33,568 bases of DNA from Blautia sp. Lineage in GTDB: Bacteria; Bacillota; Clostridia; Lachnospirales; Lachnospiraceae. A program made the translations under genes and the position numbers. Under the pieces are notes generated by a model that worked only from the letters and a program-made list of their open reading frames with translations, was not told the DNA's origin and did not search any database. Every line of letters begins with the position of its first letter. Position 1 is the stretch's first letter. The DNA lies in the NCBI GenBank assembly GCA_030841965.1, contig JAUUSJ010000031.1:1-33568 (forward strand), in the 5' to 3' direction. This document shows positions 1 through 8,605 of this stretch, piece by piece.

Positions 1-91
1 CCCATTCCCCCTCTCGGCGTCTCCACCCCATTCCCCCTCTCGGCGTCTCCACCCCTCCCCTCTCTCGGCATCTCCACCCCATTTCCCCCTC
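1..91. repeat. 26-bp tandem repeat, about 3.5 units
   Basis: A C-rich 26-bp unit (cccattccccctctcggcgt plus ctccac) occurs exactly at 1-26 and 27-52, then degenerates at 53-77 and 78-91. The internal ctctcggcgtctcc resembles the right-end motif ctctcttagcgtctcc of the long-hairpin elements found later in the window (copies B-E). I infer this is the tandem tail of another copy whose body lies outside the window to the left. Confidence 0.75.
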
Positions 92-128
92 AAAAAAACA
101 GGAGTCCCCAATCCTCTTAGGAACTCCT
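92..128 (-). terminator. Rho-independent terminator of putP
   Basis: Read on the minus strand, a 9-bp stem (aggagttcc paired with ggggactcct, one G-U pair) is followed by seven T (the A run at 92-98). It lies about 60 nt past the putP stop codon, as expected for its terminator. Confidence 0.75.
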
Positions 129-186
129 TATCTCAAGGAAGCCTCGCTTCCCCCTCATCTATACTATATTTCTTCTACTCTATCCC

Positions 187-1731
187 CTAACATTCCTCTC
201 TATAATTCTTATACTCCTCAAACTCATCCAAAATCGCCTGCTCTGGAGCCTTCGTAGCCAGACTCACAATAACAATACAAGCCAAGCTAATAATAAATCC
301 AACCACCAAAGAATAAAGCCCTGTCGCCGCATAAATAGTCTGACCACCTACTAATGGAAGATAATCCCAAATAATAACCGTCGCCGCCCCTGAAACAAGA
401 CCGGCAATCGCTCCCTGCAAATTCGTCCTCTTCCAGAACAAACTCATTACAACGAGAGGTCCAAACGCAGAACCAAGCCCAGCCCATGCGTCAGATACTA
501 ATGCCATAACAGAACTATCTGGATTCCAAGCGATAAAAATAGCCAAAATAGCGACAGCACATGTCGTAATACGTCCAATCTTCAATACCTTTTCATCTGA
601 CGCATCTGGGTTCATGATATCCTTATAAATATCTGCCGATACAGAAGAAGAACAAACTAAAAGCTGAGAATCCGCAGTCGACATAATCGCCGCTAAGACA
701 CCACAGAGGAAAAGTCCACCGATAAACGCTAATGGCAGATTCTCGATAAACACCTTCTTAATCATCTCAATAAATACTGACTCCGCAGACGCTGCTCCCG
801 CTGTCTCTCCCAAAATCGTAGGATACATAAAAGCACGTCCTACAACTCCGATAATAACAGCTAAGCCCAGAGATAATACAACCCATACAATCGCAATGGC
901 AGAAGATTTCTTTAATTCCTTTTCATTTTTAATCGCCATAAAGCGAACTAGAATATGTGGCATACCACAGTATCCAAGTCCCCACGCAAGATTAGAAATA
1001 ATCTCAATCGCCGTAATCGGATGGTCTCCATTATGCATAGGGCTCAAAAACGAGCTGGCATTCACCCCTGTCTGCTCTAAAATATTGCTAAAATCTCCAC
1101 TCACATATCCCCATGCGAGAATTGGCACAATCAAGAGTGCAACTAACATCATAGAGCCCTGAACAAAGTCTGTTGTACAGACAGCCAAAAATCCACCTAA
1201 AAATGTATAGACTAAGATAACGCAAGCGCCAATCAAAAGTGCCATATGATAGTCAATTCCGAACACACTATTAAATAACTTTCCTCCTGATGCAAGAGCA
1301 GATGCTGTATACACCAAAAAGAAAATGACGATAATAACCGATGAAATTCCAAGAAGAATCTTCTTCTCATCATGATAGCGATTGCCAAAAAACTCCGGCA
1401 ATGTCATGGAATTATTCGCTACAATCGTATAAGACCGGAGAGGCCTTGCGATAATCAACCAGTTTGCGATTGTTCCAAGTCCAAGACCGACTGCAATCCA
1501 CGCCTGTCCTGTTCCAAGTGCATAGACAGAACCTGGAAGTCCCATAAGTAACCATCCACTCATATCCGATGCCTGAGCGGATAAGGCAGCCACTGGTCCC
1601 GAGAGTCCACGTCCACCTAAAAAATAATCATCCGCACCCCTTGTCTTCTTCATCGACATAATACCGATAGCTATCATAAGAACAAGGTATGCTGCAAATG
1701 CAATCAATATTGCAATTGTTGATCCTGACAT
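187..1731 (-). CDS. putP: Sodium/proline symporter PutP
   Basis: A sodium:solute symporter (SSS family) of 514 aa that imports proline with Na+ across the cytoplasmic membrane. The protein is hydrophobic along its length, with the roughly 13 membrane helices of the family. It carries the PutP-typical stretch SAQASDMSGWLLMGLPGSVY early in the protein, and YTFLGGFLAV and a TADSQLLV segment further on, all close to E. coli PutP as I remember it. I start it at the ATG at 1731 because aggagg lies 7-13 nt upstream and the protein then begins with a membrane helix; an upstream in-frame ATG would add 48 residues running through the promoter. It is divergent from a LysR gene, which is the likely regulator. 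Osmoprotection or proline use as carbon or Stickland substrate are the expected roles (inference). Confidence 0.92.
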   Translation of the reverse strand: MSGSTIAILIAFAAYLVLMIAIGIMSMKKTRGADDYFLGGRGLSGPVAALSAQASDMSGWLLMGLPGSVYALGTGQAWIAVGLGLGTIANWLIIARPLRSYTIVANNSMTLPEFFGNRYHDEKKILLGISSVIIVIFFLVYTASALASGGKLFNSVFGIDYHMALLIGACVILVYTFLGGFLAVCTTDFVQGSMMLVALLIVPILAWGYVSGDFSNILEQTGVNASSFLSPMHNGDHPITAIEIISNLAWGLGYCGMPHILVRFMAIKNEKELKKSSAIAIVWVVLSLGLAVIIGVVGRAFMYPTILGETAGAASAESVFIEMIKKVFIENLPLAFIGGLFLCGVLAAIMSTADSQLLVCSSSVSADIYKDIMNPDASDEKVLKIGRITTCAVAILAIFIAWNPDSSVMALVSDAWAGLGSAFGPLVVMSLFWKRTNLQGAIAGLVSGAATVIIWDYLPLVGGQTIYAATGLYSLVVGFIISLACIVIVSLATKAPEQAILDEFEEYKNYREEC

Positions 1732-1789
1732 ATATATTCCTCCTAATCCTCTTCTTGGCCTTTCCTTCTTGAAAAAACCTATAGAATTA

Positions 1790-1852
1790 ATTATACTAGA
1801 AAAAAGAAATGCGTAAAGCGACAATCCTTCATATATTTTTTTAGATATATGA
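1790..1852 (-). promoter_or_regulatory. putP promoter with inverted-repeat operator
   Basis: On the minus strand a -10 TATAAT (1790-1795) and a weak -35 TTTACG (1812-1817) are 16 nt apart. Upstream at 1829-1852 is an inverted repeat, tcatatat - 8 nt - atatatga. Its centre is near -57 relative to the predicted start, where LysR-type activators commonly bind. The site also lies in the leader of the divergent LysR gene, so it could serve autoregulation. Inferred by eye. Confidence 0.5.
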
Positions 1853-1948
1853 CAAACTTTCATGTTATCTATCATAATCTATCATATTTTATTTAGCTCG
1901 TCGCTCCCGCAAAAAATTTTTGCCTACAAGAAGGGAATACGAAATATT

Positions 1949-2827
1949 ATGGATATCAATCAATATATTATTTTTCTCGAGGTTGCCAGATTACAAAGTC
2001 TCTCAAAGGCAGCCAAATCGCTCGGCTATACACAGTCTGGAATCAGCCATACTTTAAAGCGATTAGAGACAGAAATGAATCTAAAATTATTTTATCGAAA
2101 TCGAAACGGAGCCTATCTGACAAAAGCTGGGGAGGAAGTTTATCCGATTATCTCTCAGATTGTACAATGCCATGAAAACCTCGGTCAAACTGTGCAATCT
2201 CTACATAATCTACATATGGGTACTTTAAATATCGGAACTTACTCTAGCATTTCTAGAGAATGGCTTCCTCATATTATCCAAATATTTAAAAAGGATTTTC
2301 CTCATATTAAAATTCATTTTAAAGAGGGAGGAAATGAGGATATTATGCGTTGGGTGGACAGCCATGAGGTGGATTTTGGATTACTCAGCCTTGGCTCTGG
2401 CATAAAAACAAATACCGAGTGGATTGCTCTAAAAGATGACCCATTGCTTGCAGTTTTGCCCCCTCGCTACGCCGAGAAAAATTTAACTGCATTTCCTCTA
2501 AAAAATTTCAATAATGAGGTATTTATTTTATCTGCCTTCGGTATCGATGTCGATATCCACCATACCTTAAAATCGCATAAAATTACGCCTGATATTCAGT
2601 ATTCTGCCATGGATGATTTCACTATCGTCTCCATGGTGGCATGTGACCTTGGCATCAGCATCTTGCCTAAACTCGTCCTAGACCATTACGATACGGGGGT
2701 ATTCACCCTTCCTCTCGAGCCATACGCAAAAAGACAGCTCGGAATCGCCATCGCCTCAAAGGAAATGGCTTCTCCTGCTGCCTTAAAATTTATAGAATAT
2801 ACCGAGCAATATGTGAAGGCGCTTTAA
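1949..2827 (+). CDS. LysR-family transcriptional regulator
   Basis: A 292-aa LysR-type regulator. The N-terminal winged HTH is visible in the first ~60 residues (FLEVARLQSLSKAAKSLGYT, then SGISHTLKRLE, then LFYRNRNGAYLT). The rest is the two-lobed periplasmic-binding-like effector domain (LNIGTYSSI, later DFGLLSLG). I chose the ATG at 1949 because translation there begins MDINQYIIFLEVA, the usual LysR beginning, with aagaaggg upstream; an upstream in-frame start would add 29 unrelated residues. It is divergent from putP with about 215 bp between, so regulation of putP, possibly in response to proline or a related amino acid, is the simplest inference. The effector is unknown. Confidence 0.9.
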   Translation: MDINQYIIFLEVARLQSLSKAAKSLGYTQSGISHTLKRLETEMNLKLFYRNRNGAYLTKAGEEVYPIISQIVQCHENLGQTVQSLHNLHMGTLNIGTYSSISREWLPHIIQIFKKDFPHIKIHFKEGGNEDIMRWVDSHEVDFGLLSLGSGIKTNTEWIALKDDPLLAVLPPRYAEKNLTAFPLKNFNNEVFILSAFGIDVDIHHTLKSHKITPDIQYSAMDDFTIVSMVACDLGISILPKLVLDHYDTGVFTLPLEPYAKRQLGIAIASKEMASPAALKFIEYTEQYVKAL

Positions 2828-2846
2828 AAAGCGTCTTCTATTTTTA
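2816..2846 (+). terminator. Terminator overlapping the lysR stop codon
   Basis: A stem aaggcgcttt / aaagcgtctt (one G-T pair) overlaps the last codons and stop codon of the LysR gene and is followed by ctattttta. It separates this gene from the convergent secreted-protein gene whose stop is at 2855 and may work in both directions. Confidence 0.6.
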
Positions 2847-2854
2847 TAATACTT

Positions 2855-5740
2855 TTATCTCTTAATCGTCACTGTCTTTGTGCTGCCCCATTTCGAGTAA
2901 TACTTCACACCATTTACTGTCTTATAGCAACGCATTTTCACATAGTATTTCTTTCCTCTTGTGAGATTAGAAATTGTCTTACTCGTCGTCTTATAACTAC
3001 TTACAGTCGTTGTCTTTGCGCCCGAGAAACTTGATTTTACGCCGTACTTAATCTCATACCCAGTAACTAATGTATTTTTGCTCCAGGAAGCCGTAAGCTT
3101 TCCTCTTGTATTACTCTTTACAGAACTTAAATTCATACTTTTTGGACTAATCTTAAATGTTTTTTTCGTAGTTCCAGTATATTTATCTCCCTTAAACTTG
3201 ACTGTCAAACTATAAGTTCCCACATTGATTCGTCCCGCTGGATAAATCACCTGATAATTAGAGGAGCTTACAACTTGACCTTTGGAATCCGTTATCGTCA
3301 CAGAAGGCTTTTTCGCCTTTCCAGTATAGACATAGGATGTTGTGGAGAGAGTAATTGTCTTTGGATAATAAATTTTACTTGTTTTTTGAATCCTGCCACA
3401 TACGGAACATGTATTCTCGATTTTCCCACTCGTCGTTAATGTCGCTTTTTGAATCATATCTTTATATGTATGAGCCGTTTTTGGAATACTTGTCTGTTCT
3501 TTTAGGGTCAAATTGCATACAGAACAATGACTTCCCTCGGTCTTTCCCTCCTCAATGCAAGTTGGCTCTACTGCCGCATCAATCACCTCTTTATGTCCAA
3601 TAGCCTTAATTGACTCTGTATAAGTATCTCCACATATAGAACAGATATAAGTACAACTTCCCTCTTCTGTACAGGTTGCTTGTTTTGTTATATTACTCTT
3701 ATAATCATGCCCATCATCGGGACATGCCTCTACGATATTGATATCTATAACCTTTTTATCACCATTATAGTTTTCCGTCTCATTGACCTCAACCGTAATA
3801 CTCGCCTTTCCAACGCCCACTCCAGTGATAACTCCATTCTCGTCAACCTGGGCTACCTCTGTATTATCGGACTGATATGTAATCGGCGTCCTTGCGCTCG
3901 CACCAATATCCCTCGTCTTTCCCAGAACCATATTCGTGCTTAAAACGGATATATTTAATTTTGGATTCGCCTTATTGATAGTAAAAGTCTTTACCAATGT
4001 GCCCGTATAATTTCTTCTGCCCTTAATCGTGACAGTTGCTGTTCCTGCATTGATATTATTTCTATAGTAAAGGTTATAATCGGTATTTAACTTCAAAGTT
4101 TTAGAACCATACAAAACAGTCACAGCAGGTCTTTTTGCAACTTGGCTATAAGTATACTCATCTCTCGCTAAGCTAATATCTGCATTTCTAATATTTCCAA
4201 GTTTATTTACTTTAGAGATTTGGAATATTTGAGCATTTGCCCCTTTATATTCCGCCATATCCAAGCTTGTGCCCTCTGCCACACCATCGTCACTTAAATT
4301 CAGAACTTCCGCTCCGCTAGCTGCTCTAAGCTTATATTTCCCCTCAATTCCATATAAAAACCATTTTTGAGAAGAACTTCCAGTCCAATCGCTCATTTTT
4401 ACAATTCCATCTCCTGCTTCTGACTTAGAAGCCTCCATACATTTTCCGTCCTCACAGGAAGTAATCTTATAACTGCCGTCATCTTGAAGTTCAAAATACC
4501 AAATCTGATTCGCTTCCCCTGTCTCAGAATATGCCTTGATATCTTCATTATCATTCGTCGCATGAATCCACGCCGCCGTATTAATAATATAAGCATAGAA
4601 ATCTGTTCCCATATTTACTTCCGTATCAAAAAAAGAATTGATATCGATGCACCCATCATAATGGTCTGGACTCTTTACATACGCTCTTTGGTTATATCGA
4701 AGCAATACATATCCATCATTGATAATTTCTTGAACCTCCGCCGGTGTATAGATAACCGTTCTTGCCTTAGGCGGTGTTTGTTCGGAAACTTCCACAGAAA
4801 CTAACTCACCATTTTGGTCATACTCCATTCCTGTAATAAGCTCTACATGGCTGCCAGATTTATTAAAACAATCACCAACCTCTGCATTATAAATGCTATT
4901 TCCATCCACCTTAGAAAACTGGCTAGATATACCGATTGTTGTTGTTGTCATTCTAGGAAGTCCATACGAATAGGCAACAAAAGCACTACAGTCATTACCA
5001 TAATATGTAGACTCTAGGGCACCGTAGCTTCCCCTGCTCGTATAAAATAAACTATTTGAATCCGCAACATCCTCCATAAACTTGCCAAACGATGCACTAT
5101 AAGGTACGTATTTTCCACTATTTATCATCTGACCATAAGGCAGACCGACATATATTCTTCCAGGAAAATACGTTGCTGTCAATATGCCGCTGCTATCTCG
5201 AAAACCATCTACTAATTTCGTAGGAACCCAAGTAATATTGACTTGATGGTATGCACGAGAAATAATATTTTCTATTCCAGATGCCGCAATCGTATCCACA
5301 TCCTTCGTCTCAATTACAACTTCAATAAAAGGTAAATAATCTTGCAAATTATAATTTTCATCGAGAGTATAGGCATTTTCATCCCATTTTGCCCAAAATA
5401 AATAATAGCTCTCCTGCGTTGTGTCGTACTCCTGCTCTGTCATCCAAGTAACTGGGATTGTTGTCGTCGTCTCCTCATTATTTAAATACACCTCAATCGT
5501 TTGAGGCATATCAGCGATGACATCCATAAGACTCGGCTTCTCATCATAATTTAGACAAGAATCTTGTAGCTGCTCAAATTTTGTAATAGTCTGGACGCCC
5601 TTTTCCTCAGATAATCTACTTAAGCCACTAATTGTATCTGTTTCTTCCACAGTACTGGCAGCTAGTCCATCTACATTAACAAAAAACAATAATAATATCG
5701 ACATAAGCAATGTCATGATACGCTTTAAATTCTCTTTCAT
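2855..5740 (-). CDS. Secreted multidomain NlpC/P60-like peptidase with ricin-type and Ig-like modules
   Basis: 961 aa with a signal peptide (MKENLKR, then a hydrophobic stretch to GLAAS). The catalytic part (about 150-340) carries GNDCSAFVAYSYG (Cys near 250) and GSHVELITG (His near 298), the Cys/His pattern of NlpC/P60 or CHAP-type cell-wall peptidases. Next come a ricin-type beta-trefoil (about 382-511, with QIWYF and QKWFLY), an MBG-like repeat (about 517-590), a Big_2-like Ig domain (about 595-655), cysteine-rich repeats with CSICG/CSVC pairs (about 670-775), a second MBG-like repeat (about 790-863) and a C-terminal fibronectin III domain. I start at 5740 because gagggaaaaaga precedes that ATG and the signal peptide follows at once. 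There is no LPXTG motif, so it is probably released or non-covalently wall-bound. The peptidase assignment rests on the Cys/His motifs only. Confidence 0.8.
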   Translation of the reverse strand: MKENLKRIMTLLMSILLLFFVNVDGLAASTVEETDTISGLSRLSEEKGVQTITKFEQLQDSCLNYDEKPSLMDVIADMPQTIEVYLNNEETTTTIPVTWMTEQEYDTTQESYYLFWAKWDENAYTLDENYNLQDYLPFIEVVIETKDVDTIAASGIENIISRAYHQVNITWVPTKLVDGFRDSSGILTATYFPGRIYVGLPYGQMINSGKYVPYSASFGKFMEDVADSNSLFYTSRGSYGALESTYYGNDCSAFVAYSYGLPRMTTTTIGISSQFSKVDGNSIYNAEVGDCFNKSGSHVELITGMEYDQNGELVSVEVSEQTPPKARTVIYTPAEVQEIINDGYVLLRYNQRAYVKSPDHYDGCIDINSFFDTEVNMGTDFYAYIINTAAWIHATNDNEDIKAYSETGEANQIWYFELQDDGSYKITSCEDGKCMEASKSEAGDGIVKMSDWTGSSSQKWFLYGIEGKYKLRAASGAEVLNLSDDGVAEGTSLDMAEYKGANAQIFQISKVNKLGNIRNADISLARDEYTYSQVAKRPAVTVLYGSKTLKLNTDYNLYYRNNINAGTATVTIKGRRNYTGTLVKTFTINKANPKLNISVLSTNMVLGKTRDIGASARTPITYQSDNTEVAQVDENGVITGVGVGKASITVEVNETENYNGDKKVIDINIVEACPDDGHDYKSNITKQATCTEEGSCTYICSICGDTYTESIKAIGHKEVIDAAVEPTCIEEGKTEGSHCSVCNLTLKEQTSIPKTAHTYKDMIQKATLTTSGKIENTCSVCGRIQKTSKIYYPKTITLSTTSYVYTGKAKKPSVTITDSKGQVVSSSNYQVIYPAGRINVGTYSLTVKFKGDKYTGTTKKTFKISPKSMNLSSVKSNTRGKLTASWSKNTLVTGYEIKYGVKSSFSGAKTTTVSSYKTTSKTISNLTRGKKYYVKMRCYKTVNGVKYYSKWGSTKTVTIKR

Positions 5741-5857
5741 TCTTTTTCCCTCTTTCATAATACATATTTCCCATTCGTTTTTCATGTTTAGTTAACTTTT
5801 GTACTCCTATTTGACTCATATAATTCTCCGCTTAAATGCAGTGAGATTTGCAGTCAC

Positions 5858-6268
5858 TTATCTAGTATTTAATCCATTCACAAAAGCCAAATAACAGGCA
5901 AAATCTCCTATCCTCTTGCGATAATATTTATTCACCTCCTCATATCCAAGGACTTCTCTCCATGCCGCTGCCTTGCCATGCTCTTTTAAATAATCCGCCA
6001 ACGCATCAAATTTCGTAATAAGCATATTATGGCATTCTGTTCTCTTTGGATTTCTCTCATTTTTTTCTTCCTTTGTCATAATAGCCCAACTGGCACGGAT
6101 TCCTACATAATCAACTGCGGTCTTAATAACCTCATCATAAAGGTCCTTTGCCTCTTCATCCTCCTTAATTTCTGATATCATCTCCTTTTGAAGCTCTGCC
6201 ATCTCACTTGCAGAAAGACTCTTTGGACCTGCTAAGTAAGTATCGTAAGTACGCATCGTTTTTCTCAT
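5858..6268 (-). CDS. Hypothetical protein, 136 aa
   Basis: I do not recognise this family. The protein is charged, predicted mainly helical and soluble, with no signal peptide or membrane segment. The C-terminal end (RKRIGDFACYLAFVNGLNTR) and the central RTECHNMLITKFDALADYL look like conserved helical blocks. The start at 6268 is supported by aaaggagaga just upstream. It stands alone: about 120 nt separate it from the secreted-protein gene downstream, and about 250 nt with a palindromic repeat separate it from the AAA/PD-(D/E)XK gene, which ends before its own upstream region. It could be a small regulator or a toxin/antitoxin-like protein, but nothing in the sequence proves either. Confidence 0.7.
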   Translation of the reverse strand: MRKTMRTYDTYLAGPKSLSASEMAELQKEMISEIKEDEEAKDLYDEVIKTAVDYVGIRASWAIMTKEEKNERNPKRTECHNMLITKFDALADYLKEHGKAAAWREVLGYEEVNKYYRKRIGDFACYLAFVNGLNTR

Positions 6269-6314
6269 GATATCTCTCCTTTCTTTAATTGTTTTTTATT
6301 TTAAAATTTTAAAA

Positions 6315-6382
6315 CCCCAAAGTCAAAACTCCTCTTGCAAGCAAGCTTGCATCAGCTTTTCGACATTTTGACCTTGGTATCA
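6315..6382. repeat. Small palindromic repeat, copy 1
   Basis: A hairpin-forming repeat. The outer arms ccaaagtcaaaa (6317-6328) and ttttgaccttgg (6366-6377) pair at 11 of 12 positions, and an inner hairpin tgcaagcaagcttgca sits at the centre. Related copies lie at 31281-31354 and, without the inner hairpin, at 29546-29580. The shared 3' motif is ttttgaccYtggtatca. The rest of the 6269-6522 spacer is AT-rich and shows nothing else I can name. Confidence 0.7.
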
Positions 6383-6522
6383 TTTTATCACAGTTATAGA
6401 AGAATTAATATCTGTTTTTCTTAACTTTTTCTAAATCTTGATATATCTGTATATATTTTCCCATCCAATTTTTATAAATTCTAAAAAGCGCTTGATTTAC
6501 CTTATTTAAAATAAATACACTC

Positions 6523-8211
6523 TCACATTACTCCCAATTTTGCCAAGCAAGTTTTCTGATAAAACGAAACTCCAAATCTTAGAACTATTCTATATCCCGA
6601 GCGTTCTATTTTCCTCGCATATCCTTTTTCTTCTATTTGCTTTAAGGCTTCCATGCATTCTTTTTCCAATGTATTTTCTGAACTTGCAATCTTCGCCTCT
6701 ATCACAACAGCCCGACGATTTTTCCTGTCTTTAATCGTGACATCCGACCTTCCAAGTCCATTTTCATAGTTAGACTCCACAATATATCCTGCACTAGAAA
6801 ACAAACCAACCATAAAAGCGTGATAAAAACTCTCGGCATAATCATGAAAACTAATCGTATCAAAAAGCAAATCCGACAATAGCTCTGTCAATTTTTCAGC
6901 ATCCCCACTCCATAACGCACGGAAAAATTCTCTTCTATCACTATGTGCAGATTTACAATTAAACCATTTTACTACTGCTCTCTTAAAAATATCCATCACT
7001 TCTACGTTTGGAATAGCGAGTGCTATCTGACCATCACCCAAATTATCGTCCTCTAATATCTCTTCTTTTTTTACCTTTGTCAAATACCCTGTCAAATATA
7101 ATAAACTCCATAAATTACTTTCGTCCGATTCTAAAATATCATAGGTTAGATTTTCCGTTATATGCTCTTTTATATAATTACCAGCAAGCAAAGTCTCAAA
7201 CTTTTCTGTCACTTCCAAATCTTCTCTCTGTAAAAAATCCCCGACAATCGCATTATCGCTTGTATTTTCCCAAAAATTCTCTGGTCTTTCCACTCCACTT
7301 GTCAATACCTTATTTATATAATTCAATACATCCCAAGGACAGTAAATATCCGTATCTCCAAAATGATATCCATCATACCATTGTTTTATCTTATCCGCAT
7401 ACACTTCGCATTCCGTATCAACTAAGATTTTTTCTACTTCTTTTTGCGTAAAACCAAAATACTGACTAAAGCGATTATCTGAGATAGTATCTATGACAAA
7501 ATTATTCGTTCCTGTAAAAATACTTTCCTTGACAATTCTAAGACATCCTGTGATAACTGCAAATCGGAGCGAATCATTATCTTTTAATGCTGTTCCCATC
7601 ATGGTCCGAATAATTTCAATCATCTGCTCATAATACCCATTTCTACTTGCCTTAGCAATCGGAACATCATACTCATCCAAAAGAATAATAATCTTTCTGC
7701 CATAATACGCCTGCATCATACGCATTATCGTACTTAAAGAAGTTTGTACTTCACTTTTCTTAGCAATCCCCAATTTTAATCTGTTAAAAATCATCCGGTC
7801 CGCTTCATCTATCAAATGACTATGTTCCAAATAAGCATGTTCTTTACATAAATTGGAAATCATAATTTCTAAAAGCCCATAGGCACTCTCAAACTTTAAT
7901 CCGTCAATATCTTTAAAAGAAAGAAATAACGTAGGATATTGATTCATCCACTCCTCGCATATTTTTCGATTCTCTGAGATTTCAAGCCCTGCAAACATCT
8001 CTTTATTATCCTTCCGAATATCAAAAAATTCAGAAAGCATACTCATAGCCAACGTTTTTCCAAAGCGACGCGGACGAGTAATCAATGTAACTTGAACTGG
8101 ATTTGTCCTAATAAGTTCCGAAATCAATCCCGTCTTATCAATATAATAATATCCATTTTCACGAATTACCGCAAAACTCGATATACCTACTGGAATATTT
8201 AATTCTTTCAT
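6523..8211 (-). CDS. AAA-ATPase-like / PD-(D/E)XK nuclease superfamily protein, paralogue 1
   Basis: 562 aa. It combines an N-terminal AAA-ATPase-like domain (P-loop TRPRRFGKT at residues 45-53; Walker B ILLDEYD near 176-182) with a C-terminal PD-(D/E)XK nuclease-like domain of the DUF1703 type (GRSDV near 487 and VVIEAKI near 502). Both the Asp and the E-x-K needed for the nuclease fold are present. The start has ggggagagat upstream, and the N-terminus MKELNIPVG matches paralogue 2 at 26734-28404; the two are roughly half identical by eye. The family is very abundant in Lachnospiraceae and Bacteroidetes but has no firmly established function; defence or mobile-element roles have been suggested. 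It stands alone, with hairpin element A upstream. Confidence 0.88.
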   Translation of the reverse strand: MKELNIPVGISSFAVIRENGYYYIDKTGLISELIRTNPVQVTLITRPRRFGKTLAMSMLSEFFDIRKDNKEMFAGLEISENRKICEEWMNQYPTLFLSFKDIDGLKFESAYGLLEIMISNLCKEHAYLEHSHLIDEADRMIFNRLKLGIAKKSEVQTSLSTIMRMMQAYYGRKIIILLDEYDVPIAKASRNGYYEQMIEIIRTMMGTALKDNDSLRFAVITGCLRIVKESIFTGTNNFVIDTISDNRFSQYFGFTQKEVEKILVDTECEVYADKIKQWYDGYHFGDTDIYCPWDVLNYINKVLTSGVERPENFWENTSDNAIVGDFLQREDLEVTEKFETLLAGNYIKEHITENLTYDILESDESNLWSLLYLTGYLTKVKKEEILEDDNLGDGQIALAIPNVEVMDIFKRAVVKWFNCKSAHSDRREFFRALWSGDAEKLTELLSDLLFDTISFHDYAESFYHAFMVGLFSSAGYIVESNYENGLGRSDVTIKDRKNRRAVVIEAKIASSENTLEKECMEALKQIEEKGYARKIERSGYRIVLRFGVSFYQKTCLAKLGVM

Positions 8212-8392
8212 ATCTCTCCCCTCACTTTCTACCCATATAAAATTTATAAACTGTAATTTCTTATATTATATCCTATTTTTAATTTTTTGAAAATGAGATT
8301 ATAGCAAGAAGATAGCGTAAGATTTTTATTAGTTAGATAATTGCTGTGGTGAAGATAGGTAAGAAGAGAATTCATGAGAATGTGGTGGAAAG

Positions 8393-8602
8393 AGACGCAA
8401 AGAGAGTCCGGCAGTATATCCTCTAAAAACACGTTCGTTCCCACGGTTTTTCGACATACGCTGATTTTTGCCGCTTCCCGCAAACTCGCTTCGCTCAAAC
8501 AATGCTCCAGCGGCAAAGCTAAGTATATCGAAAAACCGCTCCACTCTCTATCGTTTTTAGAGGATATACTGCCGGACTCCCTTCGCTGTGTACTGGCAAA
8601 AC
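8393..8602 (-). repeat. Long-hairpin element, copy A
   Basis: A ~210-bp imperfect palindrome. The variable 27-nt arms at 8404-8430 and 8553-8579 are perfect reverse complements. The conserved core between them contains cggtttttcgacatacgctg and its pairing partner. Read on the minus strand it begins gttttgccagtacacagc (end 1) and finishes with gcgtct (end 2). Its apex stem is 6 nt shorter than in the other copies. End 1 stops 3 nt from the stop codon of the neighbouring gene. It occupies most of the 8212-8605 spacer. Short reading frames inside it are by-products of the repeat. Confidence 0.9.
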
Positions 8603-8605
8603 AAT

